This document shows, in pieces, positions 47,091 to 60,202 of a DNA stretch of 64,000 nt. The stretch lies in assembly GCA_037447655.1 (NCBI GenBank), contig JBBHKE010000446.1, positions 1 through 64,000 of the forward strand. Reading direction: 5' to 3'. The notes beneath the pieces were generated by a model. That model did no database searches. It saw nothing but the letters and a program-made list of their open reading frames with translations, and was not told where the DNA came from. Origin of the DNA: Zygnema cylindricum. Its lineage: Eukaryota > Streptophyta > Zygnematophyceae > Zygnematales > Zygnemataceae. Within the stretch, counting starts at the first letter, position 1, and each line of letters opens with the position of its first letter. Both the position numbers and the translations under genes were made by a program.

Positions 47091-50000
47091 GATTGTAGAC
47101 TCAGGTGCACCCATCCACATGTCTAAAGATAAACACATATTCACTAAGATAAGAAAGATTCCCACCGTAGAGATAGAGTATACGGATGGGAGGATAGTCA
47201 CTACTACTCTTGTAGGATCGGTAGATCTAAAAGTGTTAGTAGAAGGAAAGACATCCATAGTTACATTCTCCGATGTATTGTTTATTCCGGAGCTGAACAA
47301 AAACCTCATCTCTACGTCTGTATTAGATGATAAAGGTTTTGATACTAGCACTAGGAAAAGAGTCTTTACTGCTAGTTTTGAGGAGGAAGTTTATTTCACT
47401 GCTGAAAAAGGTAGCCAAGGGATGTTTATGGTGATTTTAAGCAAAGAAAAGAAGAAACTTTATTATGCTAGTGTTCATGATATAATGTTGTGGCATAAGA
47501 GGCTAGGGCATGTTAAATTAGATAAGGTAAGAGATGAAAAAGATAGGAGTAGTGGAAGGGATTCAGTTCGGTGAAAGTGAGAATCTAAGCGATTGTAGTG
47601 GATGTGCTGAAGTTAAAGCACCCAGGTTTCCCTTCCCAAAAATTGCCACCTATAAGGGAGAAAAGATTCTAGATTTAGTACACAGATATTTAACGGCTAG
47701 CCAGAGTGCTGAAATCCGGGGGCAAAAGATTTATGATTACTATCACCGATGATTGGTCTCGATATTCAAGGGTGTATTTTTTGAAAAGTAAGTCAAAGGC
47801 TCAAGAATGTTTTAAACAATATAAAGCATGGAGTGAAAAAATCCATGAAACCTCAATCAAGAGAGTAAGGAGTGACAATGGTGGAGTGTATACTTCTAAC
47901 CAGTTTGAGGATTTTATAAGTGAAGATGGAGTGCAACACCAAAATACAGTTCGTAAAAATCATGAGCAGAATGGTGTAGCTGAAAGATTAAATAGAACAC
48001 TGAGTGATAGTGCTAGGATTATGCTGTTAGATAAGAAGATAGAAAAGAAGTTTTAGGCCAAAGCAATGAACTCTGCAAATTATCTCAAGAATAGAGTTCT
48101 TACTTCAGCAGTAAAAGGAAAAACACCATATGGTTATAGACTTGCCGAAAACCAGATGTTTCACACTTAAAGGTTTTCGGTAGTCAAGTGTTCAGTTTAG
48201 ACACAGATTGGTCAAACTGGAAGTTAGACCCAAAAGGAAAACCAGGATATCTACTAGGATATGATGAAGATGTAAAATGATATAGTGTCTATGATATCAA
48301 AATAGAATATATTATCCTAGTGAAGCATCTAGTGGTTATGGAAGAAGGAAAATCTATAGATCCCTTTAAGCATACAAAGACAGTCAAAATCAGATTTGAG
48401 TCAGAAACTTCTGATGACTTTGAGCTTCCTAACTATCCAGGATTTCAAAAAGATGATGATCTTGCAGGTACACATCAGATCAAAAAGGACCCAAATGTGG
48501 AACCCCTAGTATCAAATCCAACCGAAGCGGAAGACGTGGTGGAAATCGACCCGTAATCAAGGGATAGGGGAGAAGTAGAAACTGTTCGAAAGAATCCAAA
48601 GGAGCCATCTATTTCGGCAACCGAGTTTGAGGGAGGAAGAAGAAGCAGCAAAAGACTGGAAGAGAGACAAGTTAACAATAAGGTAACCAAACTGTCTCAC
48701 CCTGATGAACCTCAAACTTATAATAAGGCAATGACCTGTCTTGAGAGAAACCGGTGGAAGACAGCCATTAATGAGGATATGGCCTCAATTATGGCGGCCG
48801 ATACATGGGAATTGGTAGATTGTCCTCCTGATAGGAAGCCAATTGGGTGTAAGTGGGTATTTAAGCTGAACCTCAACCCGGATATGACCATTGAGCGCTA
48901 AAAGGCTCGGTTAATGGCGAAGGGATTTACCTAGAAAGAGGGAATTGACTACAAGGAGATTTTTTTTCCGATCGTCAGGTTTCTTTCGGTTCGGATACTT
49001 TTCAGTATGGCGGCAGCAGAAGACATGGAAGTGCATCAGATGTACATCAAGACGACCTTCCTATATGGAGAGTTGGAAGAGGAAATTTTTATGCGACAGC
49101 CCGAAGGATTTGTGGAGCAAGGGGAGGAAAGCAAGGTATGCCGATTGATCAAATCTTTGTATGGGCTACAAAAAGAGTCCCATAAATGGAACAAGAAGCT
49201 CAATGAGTTACTTATAAGTTTGGGATATATTCAGATCAGCTCATATCACTCAATTTATTTGCTTGAAGATGAGGAAGGAATTATTTTTATTGCAATTAAT
49301 GTTGATGATTTGCTTGTTTTAAGTAAATCTATGTATAAAATAAATAAGTTGAAAAATGATCAAAAAGGAAGATTTGAGATGAAGGATATGGGAGAAGCAA
49401 GGTATATTATGGGAATTCAGGTAGAGAGAGATAAAGAAAGAAAAACAATAAGATTAACCAAAAAAGATGCCATTGGAAACATGTCAGAAAAATTCCAAAT
49501 GGATAAGGCTAATAGTTTTACCACTCCTATGGAATTAAAGAAGCGAAGTGAGGGGAGTGTGGGAGAGGGAGTTATAATCTTAGATGATGAGGTAGGCCCG
49601 AAAGAGAAAATAATTATGCAGACCATCCGTTATAAACAAGTAGTGGGAATCCTAATATATTTCATGAATTGTACCCATCCGGACATAGCCGCAGCTGTAG
49701 GAGTACTAAGTGGGAGTTTGAATGCTCCCACTAAGAAAGATTGGGAGGCTACTAAGAGAGTCATTAAATATCTCATAGGAACTAGGGATCCATGGTTGCA
49801 TTTGGGTGGGAACAATACTGATATCACCACTTGGAGTGATGCCAGCTATGGGGATGCTCTTATGAGAAGATGCGCATCTGAATATGTATTTTATGTGGGT
49901 GATGGGGCTTGCTGCCGGGGCAGCAAGCACCAAAAGGTCATTGCTCAGTCCACCATGGAAGTTGAGTACATGGCTTTTGCTCTGCTATAAAAGAATTAAT

Positions 50001-50290
50001 GTAGGTCAAGTCTTTCCTTGGTGAGCTTGGTCATCTTAAGAGTGGTGTCCAAAAAGTGTTTTGTGATAATCAGGCTGTCATTGCCATTTCTGCCAGACTT
50101 TAACATCACTTAAAAGCCAAATATATGGGCATTAGACTTAGCTTTGTGACGGAGAAAGTAGAAAACAAGATAATGAGTTAGGAGTATAAACCAGATAGTG
50201 AAATGGTAGCAGATATGATGACCAAACCTGTGCCTTCCCCTAAACTAATTTTCTGCAAGGAGAAGTGTGGTCTTAAAATAAAGAGTGACT
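47091..50290 (+). pseudogene. copia pol (protease-integrase-RT-RNase H), inactivated
   Basis: Seen in order: protease active site IVDSGAPIHMS (47095, preceded by TAG where Trp is usual); LWHKRLGHVKL, the integrase pre-domain (~47490); a frame change near 47540; integrase core ITDDWSRYSRVYF and RSDNGGVYTS, HEQNGVAERLN (~47735-48000); RT opening NRWKTAINEDM and CKWVFKLN (~48750-48870); VDDLLVLSK (~49300, the RT active site); ARYIMGIQVERD; TWSDASYGD and the RNase H end MTKPVPSPK (~50215-50245). Stops, including TAG or TAA at conserved codons, show it is dead. Confidence 0.88.
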
Positions 50291-50305
50291 AGAAAATAAG
50301 GGGAG

Positions 50306-51353
50306 TGTAGAAATTAAAGGTTATTTTAGTATTTTCTAGGTTTTATAAAAGATAAAATGCAAAAAAAGAAGCAGAGGCAGTATGCCTCTAACTCCTCTCT
50401 CCAGCTCCCACACTATTCGCAGTCATTAAAAGTTGGAGAGGGAGATAGAGCCATGGTCGCCTATGGTATTTCGACGGGGACAAACATTAGGTTGGTAGAT
50501 TTTACCAAAATAGTACTTGACGGACCCAATATTTAAACCTGGTACCTGCCGTCCGTTACGATTATTCAGTAGCCGGTCGCCTTAGCGAATAGGTCTTAGA
50601 TCAAGGTTAATTGATATAAGGTTTGATATTGATTTAAATGTTGTTATTTCAATTTACGAGACATTTAGACATAGATACAGGTTGTAATGTACGGCGTACG
50701 GAACATCCGAAACGGATACCGCACATTTTGTTTCGAAGGCGAAACAAATATTGCGCAAGTATTTATGACGGCCACGATTGTAATATGGCTTAATCGGACA
50801 GCCACGAAGCATGCTGAGATCGCGGAAAAGGTTTTCGGCGGTTTGCAATCGACGTCACATCAATTGCCACGTGGCACAATCATATTTGATTACGACATCT
50901 CCGGGGATTACACGAACGAATCCAAAAATGACATGTGTCGACTTGTTCGCCATGTCGTACAACGGCCGTATATAAAGTACACCGGCACCTGTACTTTTAT
51001 GTACAATACACTATTATGATTGGTGGCGTACTTTAGTAGATAGAGTTTTAGAGAGAGATAGGACTTAGAAAAATTTGATAGATTGGACCCTCTCTCCCAG
51101 AGAGCTTTTGTACAAAAGGTCAACTGTCAACTCTGACCCTTCATAACTTACTGCTCAGGGGAGCAAATTCAGAGATTCTTTTTGCTATAAACTCAGGGGA
51201 GCTTGGCTTCACAAGGAGGAAGGTGGTTAGAGTTTTTTTGTGTCAGGGTGGCAGTTATTCTTGCCGAAACACAAAGGGGTCAAGGTTATCATAGAGGCTT
51301 AAGGTGAGATACCTACTCTGAGGACCTATGGAGGTCTTAGAGTTTCAAGTTTG
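50306..51353 (+). repeat. 3' LTR of copia element
   Basis: It starts TGTAGAAATT after the purine tract, has TTTATAAAAG (~50341) as a TATA-like box, and from 50541 matches the 5' repeat. The match ends at AGAGTTTCAAGTT (51353). I did not find a matching target duplication. Confidence 0.72.
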
Positions 51354-54300
51354 AGAGGGGCTGTCAAGTCTATTAGCTTCAACAGATCGCCGAGCGTAGT
51401 CTCGTAAAAAGTTGTCGAATGAAGACTACAAGATCCTAAAGATCTCCAAAGGAAATGGTGTGAAATTATTAGTTGGGTAGTCACGATTTTTGAAAGTCGT
51501 TGCATCCCAGGCCGCAACACAAATATGCAATGTTGCTTGTGAGGAAACATGGCTAAAACTTCAGCTTGAGCCTCAATTCGTAGCAGCGCTCAAGTGTAAA
51601 ACAACATATGGTGGAAAAAAAACAAACCCTCGTCGACGTATGAGGCTGCATAAGCTAAAATAGGAATATCCTCCACTAAAAACCATGAAATATTAACAGA
51701 TGCCACTAAGGCCAAACTCCTTAGGTAAGCGGATAACGCCAAGGTGATTACTTTAAAGAATCAATGACCATGCAAAAGACTAGTAAAGCAACTTTTCTTT
51801 GTGTGAATATTCTTTTTAAGTGATCAAACATACTTGGCCGACAAGTTTATATATAATGCCAACGAGACAATCATTAAATTCGGAAAAGGAGGAAATGAGA
51901 TATGATTTGGGGGGCAGACTGTAGGCTGATGAAAATGGGCGTTAGACAAAAAAACGTGTTAAGATAACAAACGCCACTTATGAATCTGAAAGTTTGGGAA
52001 GGTCCTCACATTGAAAGGTCGTAGACTACGGCATATTTCACAAAATGGTAAACAAAAGTAGGGTCTCTAATAGGGCAACCTAAAGCCATCGTACCTTTTC
52101 ATAAATATAATTAGGGATTCTCGAAAGGAGAGTGAAATCGGGTGGTAAATCGATAGGGCTCCATGCAACAAATTTGGTGAATTTGATGGAATGGTGTATC
52201 TTAGGAAGTTGTTATATTAAAGGGTAAAAAAAACCTGCTTCGACGGGCCAATGATATGATTTTTGTCACCAAACCGAAAGGAACAAACAGCCTAAAGTTG
52301 CATGTGATGCTCTTAGAGCATAGAAGTGAGCCAGGGAACATAAAAGGGCTCATAAAGGGTCACCTTGACGAGTACTAATTACTAATTTCAAAGCGATAAT
52401 GTCCTCCAACATGCCTCGACCACGTTAAAGTAAAGGGTACGGTTTTATATAAAATTCATAGACAAAGGGGAAAATTTGGTTAATCGTAGACACCATCTGT
52501 CGAGGCCAATCACGAATTCATAATGTCAACTTGGAGAGCCACATAATCTAGATGGAAGAAAATAATTGTTTGTAAACTGTGAACTATAGCCTTCTAACCT
52601 CTTTTTGTTGGGGCATCAAATTGATGTGGGGAAAATGATCTTGGAAAGCCCTTTGAAGCGTTAAACACATAGATATTGCCATAAGGCGATATAAGACTTC
52701 CCCTGATGCCATTATTCAACACCATCGACAGAGTTTGAGAAAGCGACGAGACACGCGCTGCCAAAAGTGGGACGATAGTTGGTGGCACCAGGCCTCAAGC
52801 TAATTGAGAACTCACCCTAAACAACGAATCAAAACCTTATCATTGATTGCCCGGAGGGAAAAAATCACGGAAAATCCATACACCATCCCGAGGGTCCCCA
52901 ACAATCAGATGAGGGGAATTAACTAAAGCTTAAACAATGGTGTGTTGGTCGAAATTAAAGGGTTATAGAGGTTTATATGAATCGACAAATGGCAAAACGT
53001 CATCGTGTGCCACGTGGTCAAGATCAGAAACGACTTCAACTGGTGACATTTTTAATAAAGACCGTGTAAAACGTTGCATTCCACAAGCAGCACGAGAGAG
53101 TTGACTATATCGACCATGGTCTAGAACACATCATGAGCAAGCCGTAGAGGTAAGAAGTGGATTTCGGCGACGAGGCAACAGAAAGGTAAATTACAAGATC
53201 TATATGTTCTTATTAAAGGTATTGCCAGTCCTACGCAAAAACCATCTAAACTATGTGCAGGTCTCTTGTGCCCAAGGAGCACCTCCACGAGGAGGTTAAA
53301 CCAAAACTCAAAGAAAAAATAAAAGAAAAAGTTGTCATGCGGCCATATTATTGATGACGTCACCCAAGCGCAAACCGAAGAGTAGTTTGAATTATTTCTC
53401 AGAGATAAGGAGGAAAACGCGAGTAGATTTGTGGTATGGGGTTATCTCTCATAACGTTAAGAGTGTGGACGAAATCCAAATTGCGGTGAGAGGAGTAACG
53501 TTGGAGGGGGGAATGATGGTGTCGCATTGGGCATGGGAAAGTGTTGAAATGATATTCGGATACACTTTTACATGTCTAGTTAAACCAACACCCTAAGCGT
53601 TAGGCTTCTCACAACCAGACAAAGAACACGAGTTTTATGGATACTAGAATAAATGGTTTACATGGGAAAGAGAATGACAAGAAGTGTGGGTTGAATGTGA
53701 GGGCGCAAAAACAACGACCCTTGAAGGAGGTATGATGAGTGAGTAAGGGGGCTAACAGGACCAAATTGGTACATGGGGGAACTTATGGGTGGGTTGGTTA
53801 GAGGAGTGGTTGAATTGATATCCGATGGGGTTGGAGGAAAATGAGGGTCTGAAAGTAGGGTCAAAGACAACGCTTGGAGTTGCTCTCGGCGACGAGCAGA
53901 GCAATACTGCGGTTTAAGTGAGGGATGGGGATGGTTCTATCCCGATTAGGGTGAGGGCAGGGGAGTAAGGGGAGCGTTTGGGTGAAAGGGTTGGGGTGAG
54001 GGTGCGACGGTGGGTGGAGAAGGACACGATTCGAGAGGGTGGGACAACCTTGTGAAGATGGTCCATAAACGCGGATGCGTGGGAGATGATAGGAAGGAGA
54101 GTGAGACGCTTTTTGTTTTACAAAATGCCATATAAAAGTAAGTGTACCTTTCCAAAGGTTCGCATAAATGTGGAGCCCACGTTCAATTCAACCGTCCAAC
54201 TGTTCAATTGAAATGCGAAAGAAACTCGTCGTGAAGACCGTTAGCTGTGAATTGAAAACCCCACACCTTGATCGTAACCTGTTCCTTTCATATATGTTTG

Positions 54301-56405
54301 TTGTTTTTTTTTTATATAATTATTTTTGGTTTTGATTTTTGTTTTGGGTTTGTGTTCAACTTATTTTGCCAATCAGTCTCCCGCTAGTTGATTTGTTTCT
54401 CCCCTAATTTACTACAGGCTAGTACGATCACCAAACGCCGTGTGCCACCCGCGATGTGGATGATTGAGCATGTCCACCATGCTCTGTGTTGTGGCTTGCT
54501 ACGAACAATTGTTTACTATTCGAGTTTTAGCCATTTTAGTATCCGAATGTAGAAATCCGTGACAAGTGAAAAGAAAAAGTGGCAAAAGTCGTCGAAACTT
54601 GCGAAATCGATAAGAAAGAGAAAAGGATAACAAAAGGCAACAAATTTACTATGAAGAGAACTAGCGATGAAAGCGCTTTACATGGACTATCTAAACTTGA
54701 AATTTGACGAGAAGAAAACAAAGAACCTGAAAATTGCAAATTTCTCCTAGAAAGTATGTGTCATCACGATTATCGTCGCAAATCACACCACAAAGTCATT
54801 GACACGATAGAATTTATTTCGCAAATCTTACCACTGTTTTATAATTATTGGGGTACGGGTAGATCGAGTTTCGGTTAACTTTTTTTTTTTGGAAAAGCGT
54901 ATCGGGATTTTGGAGCTTGCAATAACCCCGCCGGATTTCGGGTGTAAAAATCAGATTTTGAAAGTAAAAAAGATGTCGGATTCGGATTGTTGAAATTTTG
55001 ACTTTTTTGACCTCCGCCGTAGATTTATTTGCGTACTATAAACACAAATCGTTTCTCAAGCCGTCGACTCATAGCTTATTCCCACCGGAGCATTTCCCAT
55101 TCCGATGATTTTCCGAATTATGATAATAATATGAAACTTTTAAAATCCTTTGTACGTGCGAAAATATATTTCTATTTGTCGAACGACGATCCTTTCACTC
55201 ATGGCCTATTCCCACCGGAAAAAAAATCACTTCTGCAACAGACGGACGTTGGAATAATGTACGGCTTTCTATGAAAACCGTACAAACGAGCTTCCTCAAA
55301 ATATTGCTGGAAATTGAACTCGGGTTAAAGTCGCGTATTTCGCCGAAAAGCTGACGTAGCCAACCATGAAATACCCTAAAAATACAGTTTTCTCGCATTC
55401 AAAATCCACGAATACTTCAGTCCAAATGACATGAGAGCCATCTGTTCAAGTAAACACCAGGCCAGACTTTCTCGTTACTTTCCCTCTGGAGTTTCGTATC
55501 TTCCCAAAAATCCTCTTAGACCTAAAACGACAACTCTACTGACGATACCAACGAGGCAGAAACGGTTACCTGAGGCGGTGCCCTACGGCCCTGTGGGGCT
55601 GATGGTAGTTGTAGGTCAGAATCAGGTGTTTCTGACTTTCTGGAGTAAGGTCTGGCTGGAGGTACGATGGTAAACCTTATGTGTCAGCCTCTGTTCCCAT
55701 GTCTGCCTCAAGTGCATCCAGTTCTGACCACCGTTACAGCCACCCAATAGAACATGGAAATCAATGCCACGTCTATCAACTAGTATATGGTTTTTCTAAT
55801 CAATATTTCAGATGATTTTTTAAATTATTTTTTAGCTAAGAACGAAGTCATTCTGCATTTTTTTGATTGCAAGAGAATTATTTCATTATCGTGAAGCAGG
55901 ATGCTATCGCATGACAACCGCAGAAGCCTCGTCTATTGACATTTTTGGCGAATAAGGAAGCAAAGAGATGATGATAATCAATGATTCCATAACCTTTTGG
56001 TGATTATCAAACGGGTTTTCATTAGAGGTACTTTAAGCGTGCTTAACACATTGCAAGGAATATGCAACATGACGACAATAGTATTGACGGGTTTGCTTTT
56101 CTGTTGGTGACTATTATACAAATACCAGAAGATACATGTGTAACGAGCAACCGTCTCCTGACGTTCCCTAAAACATTTTCCTTTTGAGAAGAAACAAATG
56201 CCAAATTTGGGTTTCAAAAAGATTCTGTCTGTATGTAGACACTGTCACAAAACATGGAATTTTTTGACTCGGTCAACTTCAATGCCAGCACCGATTCCAA
56301 GAATGGTTCCTTACAAACTAGCTTGTGGAAGTTCAATCTCCGAAGGAAATGTTTTAGCAACGGCTATTTCATTGTACTCACGCGAAACAACTGCAGGTTT
56401 TGAAC
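51354..56405. other. decayed repeat-derived DNA, no intact gene
   Basis: The minus strand from about 53060 down to 52600 reads as a long coherent protein-like stretch with only a few stops (SPVEVVSDLDHVAHDDV, NSPHLIVGDPRDGVW, IRGSLISPYGNIYVFNASKG). I do not recognise it; it may be part of an old transposon. 53380-54100 has short frames of no known family. 54160-56400 shows nothing recognisable. Confidence 0.4.
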
Positions 56406-56711
56406 CATAGTTCAAAAGTAGGTGAAAGTAGGCCCATACAATATGCCTATTGTACGCAAAACATACAATATGACCTTAAGACCCATATTGTATTTAGACC
56501 TATTCGGACCAATTAAAACATTCGGACCAAAAATTGGACCAATTAAAACATTCGGACCAAAAAAAATTGTTTACACCGTCAGATTCGGACGATCGGACGG
56601 TCGCTGATCAAGGTAGCGATCTAAGAAGATCACATGAAAAGCCCATAACACAACTTACGATAAAGGCGCCGACCAAAGGCCTACCATAAAAGCGCCTACT
56701 TTTGAACTATG
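56406..56711. mobile_element. 306-bp hAT-type miniature element
   Basis: Ends CATAGTTCAAAAGTAGG and CCTACTTTTGAACTATG are exact inverse complements over 17 bases. The 8-base TTTTGAAC is present on both sides (56398-56405 and 56712-56719), the target duplication length of hAT elements. Inside, a ~33-bp unit with GGACCAATTAAAACATTC is tandemly doubled. No coding capacity. Confidence 0.93.
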
Positions 56712-57660
56712 TTTTGAACCACCGTCGTCGTCCTTCGAACATTCAATACTGCAGGCTTGTTTTTCGCGCCTATGTTTGATGACGTCGAAACTTGTACGTT
56801 TTCCGATGAGTTTTCGGACAATCAAATGCTCCGAGCGTACGGAAGAGTAGAATGGCTACGGGAGTACGGATCCATGGGAGTTTAACCTTGTAGGATTTCA
56901 TTGCATGGAAGAAACCATCAAACTCAGAGCGTTGTTCCATTAGGCGCTCTCTGTAAACGTCAAAAATTCGTTTACTGGGGCGATCGTTCCATTGTGTCGG
57001 GTCAGTAACCGACATTTGTTTTGCGTGGCACATTTTGATTGGTTCACGTAATAGATGAATACGATTCTGTTAATCTTCAAAGAATCTCTGAGAGCAAATT
57101 ATGACCACATATTTGTACCAGCGAAAGGTGAAAAGTGACTTGTACGACGTATTGAATTAAATATGTACGGGCGGACGAAACGTAAGATATGTAAAAGCGT
57201 ACGAAAATGTCAGAATGGTTAGTGGATACCAACAGAAGCGTGAAACAATATCTTCCGTCAAAGATTTTCTTGCGGCTTCCGGTGGCCTCGCATCCTCCCT
57301 GGCGGAAGGCACATGTCATATGCGACGTGTACCCATCTGGTCGCGCGGTCGTCGTGGATATTTGTTCACTTTTCCACGAGGCACGACGGTATTCGTTCAG
57401 GCGCTGAGAATTGACCTACTCCGGGTCACTTGTTGCGAACTGGAATTGTCAGACGACGGCGTATCCGATAATGCATCCGACGGTCCACGTTTACGCCCAT
57501 AAACGTGGAGAATCAAATCCCTCATTCAGTAGCCTTGTTTTTCAGACATTTTTTTTTCTTTGGTACGGCACTGTACGAAACAGTACGGCTTTCAGTAAAC
57601 AACGTCATTTTTCCCCTAATGGAACCTTGCCCTCACATTGCCAAATGAGAAATCGGAAAC
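56712..57660. other. intergenic
   Basis: Short frames on both strands (57215-57502 plus is the longest at 95 codons) carry no motif I know. Nothing else seen. Confidence 0.4.
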
Positions 57661-57676
57661 TCTAATCCTTTTGTCA

Positions 57677-57930
57677 AACCCTAACCCTAATCGTATTCCT
57701 AAGCCTAACCCTAAACTTAACCCTAACCGTAAACTTAACCCTAACCATAAACTTAACCCTAACTCTAATCCAAAACGTATCCCTTACGCTAACCTAACCT
57801 AACCTAACCTAACCTAAACCTAACCCTAATCTCAATTCTAATCCTAATCCCGATTTTAATCCTAACCCTAATAGTAATCCTAACCCTAATCGTAACTCTA
57901 ATTCTAATCCTAAGCCTTACATTAACTTAG
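57677..57930. repeat. degenerate telomere-like array
   Basis: About 40 imperfect units of CCCTAA, CCTAA and CTTAACC type: CCCTAACCCTAA near the start, a CCTAA run at ~57790-57820, and CCTAATCC variants toward the end. It is interstitial: unique-looking DNA continues for 6 kb beyond it. The unit is closer to TTAGGG/TTAGG than to the usual plant TTTAGGG. Confidence 0.85.
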
Positions 57931-58195
57931 AGAGAGAGGGAGAGGGGGAGAGGGAGAGGCAAAAGATCAAACAAGAGGCAGAGAGTGAGGAAGAGGGAGA
58001 AGGAGAGTTAGGGGAGGGAAGAAGAGGAAGCAGGGGGACGGAATTGAAGCCAGAAACGAGGATGATGAGGGAGGAAGAGTGAAAGCAGGAGTGGAGTGAG
58101 AGAGGAGGGAGGAGATCGAGAGAGGTGACAGGAGAGAGGACAAGGAGACAGAGAGAGAGGAAAGCAGCAAGGATAAAGAGGAGGAAAGGGAGTGA
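57931..58195. other. purine-rich leader upstream of the charged-protein gene
   Basis: GAGAGAGGGAGAGG text gives way to GGAAG/GAGGA-rich sequence running up to the ATG at 58196. It is probably 5' UTR or proximal promoter. A 95-codon frame on the other strand is composition only. Confidence 0.5.
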
Positions 58196-58601
58196 ATGGC
58201 TGCTCCAGAAGATTCTACGAATTTGACACTCATTAAAGGTATTGTATTTTGCAAATTTGTTTTTCCAAAAAAAACAAATGAGTTTTATAGGCTGGTTTTA
58301 TTTGTATTTACTGTTATTATTTTTACTTTCTTATTATTCATCGTCATTGGTGTTGTTCTTAGAAGGGGAAGGGAGATAGGAGGGAGCGGGACTATATTGG
58401 CATATCATATATTCTACAGCAATTGTTCCGTCCAGAAGTTCTGTGCTAAAAAATAGTCATTTTTTTTCTCTCTTTTTTTTTCTTACTATTACTATCATTA
58501 TTATTACTGAAATAGTCGGAAGATTCGGGAGAGTCAAAGTCGATTCAAAAGACGGGAAAAAAAATGAAGATGCAGCCGCTTTTAAACGACTTATGGTCAA
58601 G

Positions 58602-58653
<52 letters not shown>

Positions 58654-60131
58654 TCTCTCTCTCTCAATATATATATATTTATGTCATAATAATAATTCTC
58701 GTCCCTTTGTCCTCTATCCAAATTATTTGAATGTGGATTTTTTCTGAATCGTGTTTAGGATTTTTTTATTTTTTTTCTGGGTGGGAAAGACTTTATATAT
58801 ATATTTCTAGAAACTTGTTTTCGGAATCAACACTTTTAGTGGTTAGTAATATTATTCTTATTGTTTTTAGGGTTTCGTATAGTATCGGCTTTGCAACGCA
58901 ATTGTTGGCTTTAATGATATGATGGATTATCGATCGGTTGCTTGCTTCGATAGTTACCGATGTATATGGATTTTTACCATCATACTACCGTAAAAGCCAA
59001 AAAACTTAGCTTAGAAAAATAGTGAAGGTCTACGTCCTCGAAAATATTTTGTCCTTGAAACGAGAAAATCGAAAACGCCAAAATAAAGGTAGGCTTCCAC
59101 TGTGTACACAAAAGCACAATTTAGTACTTTTTACACCGTTTGAGATTTTTGTCTTTTTCGGGCTATTTTTTGTTATATTGGATTTACCATTCCTATCGAA
59201 TTTCGTGTGCATATGTATATATATGTACATACATACATACATATTTAGGGCTTGTATTGTTTATATGGATTGGAATTTTTTTGGAGAAAACTCCATACAA
59301 GGGAAAAAAATGAAAAAGGAGAGGGACTATTGCCAAATTTGTAGACCTCCAATACTGTGAATATTTTCACTAAGATTACAGTTTCGATTTTTCTTTGTAT
59401 GATTCTTTTTCTTTTCATTTTTTTTATGCAGTCGTTTTTTTCATTTTTTTTCAAACAATCTCTTTTTTTTTTTTTTTCAGATGCAAGAAGAAGCTGGACC
59501 GGGCGGTTACCTCCATGGAAGAGGAGGTAATGTTAATAGTTTATGTCTTTTAGTTTTTTCTTTTTTGAATGGTTTTTTTTGGTTTATATTATGTATTTTT
59601 CTTATGTTACATTATATATATATATATATGTGTGTGTGTTTATATGTATACATGTATATATATATATATGTTTATATGTTTATATGTATATATGTATATG
59701 TAATATTATATATACAGATATACATACTTTTGTATAAAGTAGCATAATATACGAAACATATGCGTATACATTTTTTGTTTTACTAAATACTTACCTTATG
59801 TGATATATGTGTTCGTTTATCCTTTTTTTTTTTTGCAGCTTTAGATCACGACGACGTCCTCTATTTGAAAGAACAGAGGGCAGCGGAATTGGACGCAGAG
59901 AGAATGAGAGATCACAACGAAAAACGAGCCTATTTGGCTTTTAGAATATCCCCTCCGATCTTTTTTTTTTGTTGTTATTGTTACTATTATCCGTATTTTC
60001 TCTCCTCTCTTTTTCTCTCTCTTCCTCTCTCTTTTCATTTTTTTCATTATGGTTATATTTTACTTTTATTTGAAATGTATTCTCAACTCCCATTGGCCGA
60101 CCAAATGGATGCGCAGGATTTTTTTTTAAAT

Positions 60132-60202
<71 letters not shown>

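Larger units (their letters stand above)
45141..51353 (+). mobile_element. decayed Ty1/copia LTR retrotransposon
   Basis: Long direct repeats (45141-45958 and within 50306-51353) bracket gag, protease, integrase, reverse transcriptase and RNase H in the copia order. Integrase before reverse transcriptase excludes Ty3/gypsy. A purine tract AAAATAAGGGGAG ends at 50305, directly before TGTAGAAATT, the likely start of the 3' LTR. Coding is broken by many stops and at least two frame changes. Confidence 0.9.

Noticed and set aside
47090-48056. Stop-codon reassignment suggested by in-frame TAG in pol
   Set aside because: Host genes here use TAA and TGA normally, and the element also has frameshifts; simple decay explains it.
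57677-57930. A true chromosome end
   Set aside because: The units are degenerate and are followed by 6 kb containing a spliced gene, so it is interstitial.
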